Shown piece after piece: positions 48,302 to 59,949 of a DNA stretch of 64,000 bases. The notes below the pieces were generated by a model that saw only the letters and a list, made by a program, of their open reading frames with translations, had not been told where the DNA came from and did no database searches. The DNA comes from Taudactylus pleione (taxonomy: Eukaryota; Chordata; Amphibia; Anura; Myobatrachidae): contig JAUIMM010000200.1 in NCBI GenBank assembly GCA_031769625.1, positions 53,900,001-53,964,000 on the forward strand, in the 5' to 3' direction. A program made the position numbers and the translations under genes. Position 1 is the stretch's first letter. Every line of letters starts with the position of its first letter.

Positions 48302-48521
48302 CATGCCACTGGTTGACTACAGTCAGCTCCACTAGTACAATGAAGGCTGAGCCCATGTCATTGAAGTTATTCCTACAGTATTTGCCTCTGGCAAAGGCAG
48401 AGTCCCTCAAGGCTGCTGCTCCACACTCCTGGGCATAAGGGTGAGTGGAATTCTCAGGAAAGAAACGGATTTTGTTCTTGAAAATTTCCATTCCGATGAT
48501 GGCAAAAACGTAGTATATCGT
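48302..48521 (-). CDS. TPCN3: Two-pore channel 3 exon, domain II S5 end, turret and pore
   Basis: It encodes YYVFAIIGMEIFKNK (end of S5), an extracellular turret with a glycosylation sequon (ENSTH), CGAAALRDSAFARGKYCRNN, and the pore helix with filter SAFIVLVELTVVNQWH. The filter reads V-N-Q-W. The acceptor is TTTCTCCTCTTAG and it starts at a codon boundary. It ends with one base before the AT-AC intron. If the intron were ignored the frame would hit a stop two codons later, which supports the junction. Confidence 0.92.
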
Positions 48522-50343
48522 CTAAGAGGAGAAATGTCGGTTTATGACAATACAGCAAAAGAAATATTCATGTTTACATGACCTGCTCAACATCATTATA
48601 CAGACAATGAGACAATCAACATACCACTGTAGGACATGTACAGAACATGCAGCATGCAGACTAAATATCTACAGGAGCTTATAGAAATGTTAGCAAACCG
48701 TAAGGGGTTATACTGCTATTGTGCAGTGTTTGGCATTGGATAACATAATTTAAAAAAATAAATATAGATTTAGACTAAGGGCGGGATTCAATTAGACCCG
48801 TTAACTGAATGGATGGCAATTAATCGCTGGCTCGTATTCAATTCACCCTGCTTATCGGGGATTTCTTTTTGGGTTTCCTGAGACGCCCAAAAATATCCCC
48901 GTTAACTGTGCAGTTATCGAGTGATAACTACCAGTTAATGCACAGGTCTGTAAACTTATCATGGATCCTGTGCGTTTACGCCTGATAACCCTTTTTTTTA
49001 ATCACCATATTTTATTAGAGAGATCAGAGATAATATAATAGTGACCTACACAGAGGTCTAAACATGTAAACATACAATGTTGCAAAAATTTGCAAATGTA
49101 TAGTACACCTATAATAAAGAGGTGTACAACAAAACAGTCTCATCCATTTTCCGATATATTGAAAAAGAAAAAAAAAAGAAAATTAATAAAAAAAGGAGAA
49201 AAAGAAAAAACAAGAAAGAGGAAAAGCAAGTGAAGGAAGAGAAAGAAGAAGGATGGGGTGGGATGGGATGGGGTGGGGTGGGATGGGATTGGGGGGGGGG
49301 GGGAAGAAACCCGACTGGACGTAGCCATAGCAGAAGAGCTCAATAAATTAAAAACAGGGACTGTATAACAAATAATCACATCAATAAGTGGTCAGAAAAT
49401 GCTGGGGGGACTTGGAAATAAGAGGTCCAGGGTATCCAGACCCTAACAAATTTCGTAGATGAGCCCTTCAGTATGCTAGCGATGTATTCCATGGAGTGGA
49501 TATGCCATATATTAGCTATAATCAGGCCCATAGTAGGAGTTTCAGATGTCTTCCATGCTGAAGTAATTACACATCTGGTCGCCAAAACCATCTGAGTAAA
49601 TAGTTTATTTTGATGAGGAGATGCCCCAGGGATACATGTAGGGAGTAGAAAATATTTAGGGCTAAGAGGGACCTGAATGCCTAAGATGGAATTGGCCAAT
49701 GTACCCAATTCCTTCCAAAGAGGGACTAATTTCCAACAGCTCCACCAGATATGTAGGAACGTCCCATCTGTTATGCAGCATCACCAACACAAAGGGGAAA
49801 TCTCAGGGTACATTTTATTAAGACGAGTAGGAACGTAATACCATCTGAATAATAACTCATGCATTTTCTTTTATGTGAACACATATTGAGCTTTTGACCA
49901 AGTTAGAATAGATATCAGTCCAGTCGTCATTGTGTAAGGTTTCCCACAAGTCGGTCTGATAACACTTAGTAACTCATGTGTTTAACGTGTGTTAACAAGG
50001 CTATCGGGTGAATGTGGGAGGCTAATTAAATAGTCCCGGGCATAAAAGTCAGAGGCTACTCAAGTTAATTTAACGCGGATAATTGATTTGCCCCCTAAGT
50101 GATAAAAAATTGAACTTGAAATCTCTGCGCACATCTTCAGAAAGGCTCTTTGCGTGTAGTTGGTAAATCCAGAATACTAGAATGATGGGTTTATTGTCAA
50201 CTTAGATGTCCCTAGACATCTGCTTTTGCTATGATTTTAGGAATAGCTTTCACATACATCAACCCTTTTTTTAAGTTTTCTAATAGAAATAAAAAAAACA
50301 AAACACATATTAATTAAAAAACACTTTAAAACAGAATACCTAC
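48522..50343 (-). other. TPCN3 intron with an L1-like fragment
   Basis: About 49140-49880 on the minus strand is an L1-like 3' end. Around it, at about 48778-48975 and 49965-50100, are sequences with GGATTCAATTAGACCCG-type and GGCTAATTAAATAGTCCCGG-type ends, suggesting a DNA transposon into which the LINE inserted. Confidence 0.5.
49140..49900 (-). mobile_element. L1-like LINE 3' end, minus strand
   Basis: The minus-strand frame 49708-49376 contains the L1 ORF2 C-terminal pattern: LANSILGIQVPLSPKYFLL, then LATRCVITSAWKTSETPTM, MEYIASILKGSSTKFVRVW and PWTSYF. Further 3' there is a Pro/Ser low-complexity stretch from the GGGATG tandem repeat (49255-49305) and an A/G-rich tail (49160-49240). 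Confidence 0.65.
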
Positions 50344-50413
50344 TAAGATAATACCACAAAATGTGAACATAGTGGGAAGGATGTTTATCAATGTATTCAT
50401 GATGACCCGAAAC
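50344..50413 (-). CDS. TPCN3: Two-pore channel 3 exon, domain II S4-S5 linker and S5 start
   Basis: This 70-base exon is too short to stand out as an open frame. It encodes FRVIMNTLINILPTMFTFCG followed by IIL, the S4-S5 linker and first half of S5. The acceptor is GACTCTTGTCTTGTAG and the donor TTA/GTAGGT on the minus strand. It completes the Arg codon from the exon at 51595-51682 and ends at a codon boundary, exactly as the next exon needs. Confidence 0.88.
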
Positions 50414-51594
50414 CTACAAGACAAGAGTCAGTGCAACCACTATAAAAAGGCAAAATAAATAACGAAAACTATAACAAGATATTTTGCAGCCAGTCTAACC
50501 AATAACAGTTATAATCTCTGTGCCACCTATTCTGGAGACATGTGATTGTAGCTATATAAAGTGATAAAGCATGGATGGCATAGTGGTTAGCTAATTTATG
50601 CACGCCCTGTAACGGCATTCAAACGGACTGGCACACCTGCGTTTCTCCAACCACTCCCGTCACCACCCCCAAACGCTGACCTGTCTTCTTTTCACCCTTT
50701 GCAAGCCCTCTCCATATGTCTCCCTTTGCAGTCCTCCCCCCATGTGTCACCCTTTGCAAACCCCCTCCAGGTGTTTCCCTTTGCAGTTCCCTGCATGTCT
50801 CCTTTTCACCATTTGCAAGCCCCTTCAATGTGTATTCCTTTGCAAGCCCCCTTCATGTGTCTCCAGCCTCCCTTTGTAGCCTCCCCCTCCATGTCTCTCA
50901 TTGCAGCCCCCCCTCCTTATAGTTTCCTATGCGGCCCCTCCCTATAGTATAGTTATCTTGCACTGCTCATAGCTATCCCCCCTATGGCTTCCAATGCAGC
51001 CCCCTTACTTACCTTTAGTAGAGATCGCCAGCAGCGTGGCCGTTCCCACAGCTCCTCAGAAGACCCAGCGCCCTGGCCATTACTTCAGCTCCCGCACCCG
51101 CTTCACTCCACTTTCCAACCCTTACCCAAAAGGCAGCTTTTGGGGAGCCTCTGGCCATGGCTCCCCGGTGACAGCGCCGCAACAACCAGATTGGGAATCA
51201 GTGGTATAATATATATTGTAGACTCAACTAGGACAGTATTTTTCCAGAAGATGCAAACATTATGGGTCATATTTACTAATTATTGGGTTTTAAACTCGAT
51301 AATTAGAATTTCTTATTGCCGCTTATCATGGTAATAAGAAATGAACATTTGCCCGAATATAGTAAAGATCACATGTAGGGATAGGGGCTTGGAAAGGAGC
51401 TCATATCCGCAAAGTGTAAAGAAGAGAAATGATAGCAAGAGCAATCACTTCACTTCTACTTCGGGAGCTGGAGCCATTCTGTGCATGCGTAGTCTGCTGT
51501 CTGCATATAAAGTATAAGGGGGCATTATACAGTGAATGAGGTTCCCAGCAATGAGTTTGGGCTGTTAAAGAACACAGCTATAAATCAGTAATAC
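50414..51594 (-). other. TPCN3 intron with a pyrimidine-rich tandem repeat
   Basis: About 50690-50960 is a tandem repeat of CCCCCTCCATGTGTCTCCCTTTGCAG-like units (about 27 bases, eight or so imperfect copies). Frames open through it are repeat translations. Nothing else was recognised. Confidence 0.6.
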
Positions 51595-51682
51595 CTCTGA
51601 ATGCTGTCAATGATCCTGATGAGACGGAGAACTCTGAGAATGAAGACAATGTCTAGGACCTGTTGGCTGTTGTATTGACTCA
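51595..51682 (-). CDS. TPCN3: Two-pore channel 3 exon, domain II S4 voltage sensor
   Basis: It encodes SQYNSQQVLDIVFILRVLRL followed by IRIIDSIQR, the S4 helix with arginines spaced every third residue (R-VL-R-LI-R), then the conserved IIDSIQRFR. The acceptor is CTTCCTACACAG and the donor CAGAG/GTATTA. It opens with two bases completing a Val codon from the exon at 52440-52504. Confidence 0.9.
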
Positions 51683-52206
51683 CTGTGTAGGAAGAAATTT
51701 TGACACTGAAACCAGTTTAAACTACAATCTTCAATCCAGTTTATACAATGAACAGGCTGCCATTGTATATGTTATAATTCTTCTAAATGCATTAGCTCTG
51801 TAATAATACTCGTTGACAATACATATTGTTGTCTTGGACCATAATACATGGAGAACACTCCCAACTCCCTCCTATAGCTGCATTAGTGCACTGCTCAGTC
51901 ACTGTCAGAGGGCAGCTTCTGGCACATATCCTAAAATATTCTTCCATTTACACACTAGGGAATGAAAACAATAACTATTTAGAAGTAAAATGATACTGTG
52001 CCACTCTGTCTCCCAAGTAGCATAATGATAAGGTTTAGGCTTACGACATCGTTCAACTACACTTCGGTTGTACACACCCGCTGATGCACTCGCGATATAT
52101 CGTTCGATAACTGTACGAATGATATATCACCAAGTGTGTACCCAGCTTTAATTGATCTTGGTTTATTTCCAATACACTTTACACTTGCTCCATTTCAGGC
52201 TTTGGG

Positions 52207-52341
52207 GGAGATGTATCAACCAATCAGCTTCTAACTGTCATTTACCTAGCAGTCTTTGAAATGACAGCTAGGCGCTGATTGGTTGCTTTGGACAACTTCT
52301 CCACTTTATCTCTCTGCAAGGCTTCATACATCTCCCTGTGT
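52207..52341. repeat. Foldback MITE
   Basis: It begins GGGAGATGTATCAACCAATC and ends GGCTTCATACATCTCCC. The arms AACCAATCAGCTTCTAACTG and GGCGCTGATTGGTTGC are inverse copies. Confidence 0.75.
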
Positions 52342-52439
52342 TTTCCTGTAAATGTTAGAGATTTCCCCTGATAGGAAGTCAGTGCACTTCCCACACGTTT
52401 GCCATGAACTTATTAGTACATACGATAGACATACTGTAC

Positions 52440-52504
52440 CTGAACTCAGCAATGTGTTGACTGTTGTAGCAATTAGAGCAGCAATAATGATAATAGTGTC
52501 AAAC
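52440..52504 (-). CDS. TPCN3: Two-pore channel 3 exon, domain II S3
   Basis: This 65-base exon encodes FDTIIIIAALIATTVNTLLS, the S3 helix and S3-S4 loop. The acceptor is GTAATTTGGCAG and the donor TTCAG/GTACAG. It begins by completing the Trp codon from the exon at 54804-54989 and ends with one base of a Val codon, so the frame is continuous. Confidence 0.88.
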
Positions 52505-52689
52505 CTGCCAAATTACATAAAGGAAAATAAGTTCCCAGCTAAACACAACAATGGAAATGTATACATAGAAGAAGCACAGAAATATAGCAAAATATCACCA
52601 AAATATATAGTGATAACATAGCATTAACAATCAGTGTACACTTAATGGTTTTATATTATAGCAATTATAATTGGCAGGCATTCAGAGTT

Positions 52690-53180
52690 ACAAGAGGCAA
52701 CTTAATAAGGAATCGGTATGTATTACCGCCGGACCTAAGCCCAGCGGATGAAATACCGACGCCGGACGATCCCGACTGAGGTGAGTATTTACCCTAACCC
52801 TCCCCTCTCCCCCCTAACCCTAACCTCCCTCCCAGTGCCTAACCTTAACCTTCCCCCACGGGTGAGGGGAGCGGAGGGGGCCTAACCCTAACACCCCCTT
52901 CCCCTAGCCTGCCTCTAACCCTCCCGGGGGCGGGGGGAAGGGGGGTGCCTATCCCAGAGTCCCCCCGGGAGTCCCTAAACCTAACCCTCTTCTCCCACGG
53001 CTATGAGCTCTCGACGCCCGGCTTACCTGCGTTCGGTATACCGGACATTGGGATTTAGGGGCGGGGCTAATGATTGGCATCGGTATTTAGACGCCTATCA
53101 TAAGTCCCATGCCGAGCTTTCACTGTCGGGAAGCTGGCAGTCAGCATTTCGACCGCCGGCTTCCTGACTACATCCCCTTA
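52690..53180. repeat. Inverted-repeat element with telomere-like core
   Basis: The left end is TAAGGAATCGGTATGTATTA followed by CCGCCGG. The right end is GACCGCCGGCTTCCTGACTA then CATCCCCTTA. The interior has many CCCTAACC units on the plus strand (about 52790-52990). It is the longest of three related copies (others at 36305 and 39945). Confidence 0.6.
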
Positions 53181-53799
53181 ATAATGCTACCCCTTTGTTA
53201 TAATAGCCATCTATTGCTCACATACTGATATAACAATTCTGGGGCTGAGTCAGTGTTGCAAGCAAGCCGGGCACAGATGTGTGCTCGGAAATAAATGTGG
53301 ATCTCTGCCTACATTGGCCGCACCTATGCATCCACACCTGCCTTATCCATTAGCTTGTAGCCGTCATCAACACCCTTGGCGCTAGAGGTCGGCCTGAAAC
53401 AGATCTCGGCATAAACTCACCTCAAATACCAGCATCTACACGCCCACATCACACCCTTGCAGCACTTACTGTAGCTTATGTGCATATGCCCAGTTGCATC
53501 CCAGTTATACTGACTCAGCTGCAAGGATAGATGTGGCCGAGATATGTAGGATTCTGAATCGCCTGTAGTTGCTTATATTCGTGTATGCTCGGCTACGGAG
53601 CATGTGCAGTGCAGAAAGACCTATTTGTACAGCAGACTCGCATGGAATCAGCCCTCTCTATGTGTATGAACACAGCTGTTCTAGTCAATAAACCATTTAC
53701 AGCTCATTGCCTACAAAAAGTGTCTTGTCTGCACACGAACTGGCCGTTCTGAAACCGCTTTTCGCACACGGGGAATGTTTAATGGTTTAGTGGTCTATG

Positions 53800-53935
53800 T
53801 ACTAAGCCTTGGAGGGATATAAAGTACCAACCAATCAGCTTCTGTCATTTTTCAAACACAGCCTGTAAGATGTCAGATAGGAGCTGATTGGTTGGTACTT
53901 TATCTCTATCCACTTAATCTCTCTCTAAGGCTTTT
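53800..53935. repeat. Foldback MITE
   Basis: It begins GGTCTATGTACTAAGCCTTG and ends CTCTCTAAGGCTT. The arms TACCAACCAATCAGCTTCTG and GGAGCTGATTGGTTGGTACT are inverse copies. Confidence 0.8.
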
Positions 53936-54803
53936 TTGTGTTTTCACTGCACTTTACAATAAACACAAAGTTCTGTTAGGACGGTGAGTACAGTTATGAT
54001 TCTCATCCACAATGTTACGAAGCAACTGAATGACTGTTCCATTATCTGTAGATAATACCAACATGCAATATAGATAAGGGGCTTTTTCCACTTCTCCTCC
54101 CTACTCTGAAAGTGAGATGCTGCTTATTTCCTTTGCTCAAAGGCAGTGGTGCTCAACATATTTATTAGCTTGGGCCCTAGGTGATAGTGTACCATGGTTC
54201 AATGTAGGGATGGCCATCGGTGTGGTTACCATCGATGGTGATATAGCAAGTGGCCATCGATGATTACAAACTATGCAATGGATGACCATTGATGGTTTCA
54301 CCAATTGATGGTCATCCCTGTTCTTTGACTGGCCTGTGGGCCAATCTGGGCAGAGGCTTTGCGGGTGCCGGGGGTGGAGCTATGCTCCTCGTCACCACAC
54401 CCTGTAAAAAAAAACAAAAAAAACATTTGGTTATGTTTTGCCATCGATGAAAGGAAACACAACAAGTTCCATACCGCTGATCTAACCAGAAGCTACTCTC
54501 TGTCGCAGTTATAAGAAGCCACAGCTAGGAGCAGAAATGTTCATCCTGTTTAGAACATAGCAGCACAGCATCAGCTAATAATGAACATTAGGTCTGATTC
54601 AGCTTTGTACACAAACCTGATGGTTAGTGCACAACTCAGATGTCTGAAGATCTGCACACTCATTATCAGTGCCCGGACACCGCAGACTGATTGCCAGAAG
54701 ATCCAAAGACGAAGCTACAGTGCTACTGCGCCCGACTCTGAATCCGGCCCTATAGACATTATTAGTTGTGGAAGACAAATCAGAAACACAAAATCAAGCT
54801 TAC

Positions 54804-54989
54804 CAGTTCCAAAACTGGTTCTTTGCAAAGAAAGATCTGGGATCATAAGTGTAGAGCTTCAGAAGTATTTCCATGACGTAGAGGGCAAGGAACACCCACT
54901 CCGCATTTGATATCAGCGGGTTTCTGTCATCAAGTGCAATGAAAATGGCATTCACAAGAATGACCACATCGAAAGCATAAACAAATCCT
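54804..54989 (-). CDS. TPCN3: Two-pore channel 3 exon, domain II S1-S2
   Basis: It encodes GFVYAFDVVILVNAIFIALD (S1), the loop DRNPLISNAEW, FLALYVMEILLKLYTYDPRS (S2) and FFAKNQFWNW. The acceptor is CCTATTTCAG and the donor AACTG/GTAAGC. It starts with the last base of a Lys codon begun in the exon at 55100-55244. Confidence 0.92.
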
Positions 54990-55099
54990 CTGAAATAGGA
55001 GAGAAAAAAAGATGAACGTTATTATTCTATCAGAACAAAAAACACACACACAAAACACAACATGGATTAACAATCCCAGCTGTTATGGAGTACACCTAC

Positions 55100-55244
55100 T
55101 TATGCTGGACAACTCTACGGATAAACCGGCTCACTACACATCTGTAGAAATGGGGCATCCAGCACTCAAACGGATGCATACGAGCCTTCACGGTGATCAC
55201 CTTAATGTTCAATAAGTCGGCCAGACGTATGAATGCTTGTTTCC
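55100..55244 (-). CDS. TPCN3: Two-pore channel 3 exon, interdomain linker
   Basis: It encodes KQAFIRLADLLNIKVITVKA followed by a basic, aromatic segment (HPFECWMPHFYRCVVSRFIR), the second half of the EF-hand-like cytosolic linker between domains I and II. The acceptor is TTCTTTCCCCCAG and the donor CATAA/GTAGGT. It starts with two bases of a Gly codon and ends with two of a Lys codon, matching both neighbours. Confidence 0.9.
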
Positions 55245-55514
55245 CTGGGGGAAAGAACTAGAAGGTGAGGAAATAGTGGACCTTTATTCCACTGCCAGCC
55301 ACTGGGCTATGTAGGTCTTCTATATCTCTCCGTTTGAAAAAAAAAGTTCTGAGTGAAGAAACATTTGTGACTATCATTTTTAATTAATATCCGTAAACTT
55401 TCAGTGAAGGCATTGTATGATATGTAGACCTATGTCAAATGTTTATATACTACTTAATTATGTTTACGAATACCAAAAAAGTATTATGTCACAAAAAGCA
55501 GGCCCTGTACCTAC

Positions 55515-55716
55515 CCACATATGTTTGGTGTTCATCTTTAGATACCCTTAGTAGCAGTTCTCGGTGTGATTTACTGATGTCTGGTGCCACCAACTTCACC
55601 AATTTTTTCCAAGTGGTTTCTGGTATAACAAACTCTGAACCCTCTTTGACCTTAAGAGCATTAAAAGCCTCTGCCATCTTGCGACGCTTCATGTAAGCCA
55701 ATTTACGGATCTCATT
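55515..55716 (-). CDS. TPCN3: Two-pore channel 3 exon, start of interdomain linker
   Basis: It encodes NEIRKLAYMKRRKMAEAFNA, the helix following domain I S6, then TTWKKLVKLVAPDISKSHRE and LLLRVSKDEHQTYV, the first EF-hand-like helix of the linker. The acceptor is ATTTAAATCTTTTCAG and the donor GTGG/GTAGGT on the minus strand. It enters at a codon boundary. Confidence 0.92.
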
Positions 55717-56545
55717 CTGAAAAGATTTAAATGTTGATGGGAGTCACCTCAAAATCCTAAATTCGTTAAATACCTTTTCTACTTATAGATGAATATATTG
55801 ACATTTACACGCTCTACGGCAACATTACAGTACAGTCATTTATCTTTTTAGCTGTGTCTTTATATAAGAAAGGCATAGTTCTTCAGTTTTGATGCCTTGG
55901 GTTACATGACCTATGTAAACAATTGTATCCAATACAGTGAGCACTGCAGAGTCATGTAACCAAAGCAACCGAAGAAAGCTACAGAAATAAATGGAATTTT
56001 TCTTTCATCTATGGGGGACACAGGTGGGTAGAGGAGCTGGAGGAGTCTGGGCACCAAAAGGTTAATCTTAGAAACATCACAGGCTATTCCTCCCCAATAT
56101 CCCACCCCCTGCTGCAGTCAGTAGCTCTGGCTGATCCCCGGGGCACATATGGACAGGAGCCACGATTGAAACAGGGACAGAAGGTAAGCCGCTCCTCCCA
56201 CTGCAGGGAGCCATTGTACAGTGGCCGTCCCCTGAGGGAATGGCCCAGTGGTGACCCGGTCATCCGCACCCCCACTGGAGCACCAGGGACATTTTTGCAA
56301 TGGATATGCCATGAAAACATAGGCAAGTCCCTGGGAGCTGGCCCGAGTGAGGAGTCTTCGCTGGGTTGGGTTTTCTCCTCCTCCACCCTTTGGTGCGACC
56401 ATTTACTAGGCAGCCCACCAAAGGCTCCTGCATTTCTACTCCTAGAACAATGAGCAGCCATCTTCTCACAAACAATAGAGGACTAGCTGCCTTCTTGAGT
56501 GCTTTCCACCTTCCCTATACCTCACTGGCTGGTGCCAAGTGGGGT

Positions 56546-56712
56546 CTATTTACTAAGCAGTGTTAGGAGACAGAGTGAAAAGTGATAAGGTGCCAGCCAA
56601 TCAGCTCCTGTCATTTTTCAAACACAGCCTGTGACATGACAGTTGGGAACTGATTGGCTGGCACCTTATCACTTTTCACTCTGTCTCCTAACACTGCTTA
56701 GTAAATAGACCC
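56546..56712. repeat. Near-perfect palindromic MITE
   Basis: GGGGTCTATTTACTAAGCAG at the left is exactly mirrored by CTGCTTAGTAAATAGACCCC at the right. The arms of about 65 bases match almost base for base around a short centre (AACACAGCCTGTGACATGAC). It would form a long hairpin and looks much younger than the related copies. Confidence 0.9.
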
Positions 56713-57139
56713 CTTAGATTCTTGTGAGAGAAGTATTAACAGGTTGCCAACATTCGGCAAAAGCATGGCCCTGCTTCACCCATTATAAAGGCAAAGCAGC
56801 GCCAATTACCGACAGCATGTTTGAAACATAATTTTGTCGAAGAGGGAGAGGGTTAACTCACCTCTCCAGCAAATCGCACTCTTTCCCTTTAATGTTTTTT
56901 TGTAAGCACAGTCCCTGGGCAGCACTGTGGTGCAGCAACGACAGCTGCTGCTGTGAAAATCAAGAGCTGCAGTTGTCGGGATGCTCAGTGCCACTGACTG
57001 TTCCTAACTTACCACACCAGATTGGTGCCCTATCTACTTAATAGAGGCGCCAATAATGACAGTGGTGCATAACACCCCCCCATCATGCTGTACACTTAGT
57101 ACATGCAGGGAAGTGGTAACTGCTGCATATAACAATCAC

Positions 57140-57690
57140 AGGCCCTGATTCAGAGCCGGACGCTCTGACAGAGCGCTCGCTCTGAATCAGGGCCGTCCCT
57201 CTGAATTTTAGAGCGGCCTCCTGGCCGCTCGCATTGCTGTGGGTGACCACCCACAGCTATAGCGAGCGGCCAAAAAGACAATCGCGATGGTCAAGACCAT
57301 CGCGACCATCGGGCTTGCGACGAGACCCTTGTGGTAGGGTCTCGTCTGCCGCTAGCCCTGGAGTGCTTTTGGCTCTATCAGAGCCAAAAGCACTCCCACT
57401 GACATCACTTGTGATGTCAGTGGGGCCGGCTCCAGACGGTAGGTGTTCTCATGGGAACGCCTCCGTCTGGGCAGCCACGCCCCGGCACACCCACCAAAGG
57501 GGGCGTGCTGTCACTCACCATCGACAGCACGCCCCCTTTGTAGCAAGACCCATAGCGACGGCTTGGCCGTCGCTATCCAGGTCTCGCGCATGCGCACAAC
57601 GGAACTGGCTCCCTCGTGCGCATGCGCACTGGGCCAACATCGACCCGCTTGCAAGCGCTCGCAAGCGGGTCTGAATCAGGCCCACAGTTA
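57140..57690. repeat. Inverted-repeat element with TCTGAATCAGGGCC ends
   Basis: CAGGCCCTGATTCAGAGCC at the left pairs with GGTCTGAATCAGGCCC at the right. Several internal hairpins occur, such as GGGTCTCGTC / GACGAGACCC and AAAGGGGGCGTGCTGTC / GACAGCACGCCCCCTTT. Partial relatives appear at about 54592-54755 and 58735-59112. Confidence 0.75.
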
Positions 57691-59389
57691 CAGATTTTGC
57701 ACCTATCAGCCATTCATACATCATAATTATCACACGTTCATACAACATACATATCACCCATTTATACAACATACATATCACCCGTTCATACACAAGTCCC
57801 TGCATGAACGCAGACTTTAGTTTTTTTCTGTGCATTCTGAACTTCTTTCTGTGTGCAAGGTGCTGCTGTTTGTCTTTTAGGCAGTCAAGACTTATGTATT
57901 CACAGACAGTTAGGATTTCTCTGTATTTTTCTGGTTTCATTTTTGCTACATATTAAATTAATTTTTGGTTAGTTTATTAGTGTTCTTCTTATTTACTGCT
58001 TAATTACAGTAACTACATCATATTAGTATTTCTCAGTTTAATTGTTTTACAGAGCCGTAACCAGGGGTGTGCGAGCAGTGCCACCGCACAGAACGCAGGA
58101 CCCTGTGGGTGGCATCATCGCTACCCCACAGCCCTTACTGCTGGCTATACAAATTAATACCATTAGCAGTAGCAGTCGCCTCCGTGCTGCTCCCTCTGTC
58201 CGGGAGCAGCAGCAGTGGGTTAGGAGGCTGTAAAGTCTCCCTGTACAAGGTTCTGTGCAGGGCTGACATTCTCCTCTTAGTCCGTGACTTTGGGAGCAGC
58301 AGCAGCTTTATACAGCAGGCTGTAATCTCTCACTCAGGAGACCGGTGACAGCTGTCACAGATACACCCCATGGCAGACAAGTGAGTACAGAATGCAGGGG
58401 CCTGGGGGAGGGAGGATTCAGCAATTATATGGCTACTATGAAGTTACCAGGTTGCAGAAGTGCTGCACTTACATTGTTGGTAGAGTTGAAGTATCTTCCC
58501 TCTGCTGTGCTTCCCTGAGTGCATACTGTAAGAGGTCAGGCAGATGTTTTGACACTGAACAGGTATTTAGCCTAATTCCAGGATTGGGGAGGGGGCACCA
58601 ACTCTCTATTGCACAGGATGCCAAAATGGCTAGTTACCTCTCTGTTGTTTTATACCCGTTATGTGCAAACTCAATATTAGAAAGTTGATTAATTACATAA
58701 CGGTTTAATGCTATCTAATATATTGCGCTGTGGACCAAATTCAGAGATATACACTATGCACACAGTAGCTGCGTCGTTGGTCACAGCTACTGTGTGCATA
58801 TATGCTAATGCTACAGGGGGGCGTCTGAAGGAAAAAGACGCCTACAGCCAGTATCTCAGATCCGAAGACGCAAGATCATATGTTTGCAGCATCGGCCATC
58901 TGAGAAAGCCTAAGGCGCTGTCGAGGCCAGTAATTCTGTGTCAGTAGATGCATACAAAGGCCTCGGCACTCCCAGAAAATGGGGATGACACGCCCCCAAA
59001 TGGCTGCCGCCTGTCAATCAGGCTGCAGATTAGGGGGCACTGCAAGCGATAATTGCGAGACCCATTCTGCACATGGCAGAACGGGTCCTGCGCATTTCTG
59101 AATCAGGCCCTGTGTTATCAGAGTAATCTCAGTATCCTTAATTTGTGTCATTTTAAGGATTTACTGATAATATCGCAGTATTTTTTTGGGGGGGGAGGGG
59201 GAGATTACCTTTTTCTATATTAGCTGGTGGTTTTTCCTTTGCTCAGTAATCTCCCCCAACGTGGTCCACTTTACGTCCCCAGTGTGTGTGTTCCCCTTTT
59301 TAGAGGTCAGTATGCCAAGGAGCATTCATCAAAGGCTAACCAGGCACTTCTGTGCTAAAATTCATTTCCTGCAGGAGCTATCATGAGTA

Positions 59390-59552
59390 AGGGGTTTATA
59401 CACTAAGCCTTGGAGAGAGATAAAGTGGATGGAGACAAAATACTAACCAATCAGCTCCTGTCACTTTACAAGCTGTGTTGGCAGTTAGGAGTAGATTGGT
59501 TGGTACTTTATTTCTATCCACTTTCTCGCTCTCCAAGGCTTAGTACATAGAT
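59390..59552. repeat. Foldback MITE
   Basis: It begins GGGTTTATACACTAAGCCTT and ends AAGGCTTAGTACATAGATCC. The arms AACCAATCAGCTCCTGTCAC and GAGTAGATTGGTTGGTACTT are inverse copies. Confidence 0.8.
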
Positions 59553-59949
59553 CCCAAAGTCTCTAGTGCAAATCAGGATGGGCAGGGAAGGGGGGTTTGC
59601 GATGAGCGCTTTGCTATGGAGCAGCTGCCTGGCAGTGGAGCCCCTTCAGGAGCCGCAGTTAAGTCCACGCTGTTTAAAAGTACTCGAAGGGTGCCCTTTC
59701 TCAGTATGCCGCATCCTTCAAATGCAAGAAGGAGACTGCTACCTTTCCCTTCTTTAGCTCAACTTGAGGACCTCAGTGCAGAAACCTAGACTTATCCTAA
59801 TAGGAGTTTCCAGATCGCCAAGCTTATCATGACTTTCTATCCTCACCCTTCCTCTGACCAAGACCACCATGTTCCCTTTTCTAATTGTGGCCTCTCAAAG
59901 ACGCCATGAACAGAAAAATAGGGTTTTTCCTCAAATATACATATTCTAG

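Noticed and set aside
48291..48302. Channel exon read through to LTVVNQWHDIL then stop as an alternative C terminus
   Set aside because: The last codons coincide exactly with a U12-type splice site, and the next exon restores the S6 helix. A truncated channel without S6 is less likely.
50690..50960. Cys/Pro/Ser-rich open frames
   Set aside because: Translation of a pyrimidine-rich tandem repeat of about 27 bases.
57234..57820. Frames up to 146 codons, including an IHHTYHPFIQ-like peptide repeat
   Set aside because: They cover an inverted-repeat MITE and a short tandem repeat (about 57700-57790); there is no gene signal.
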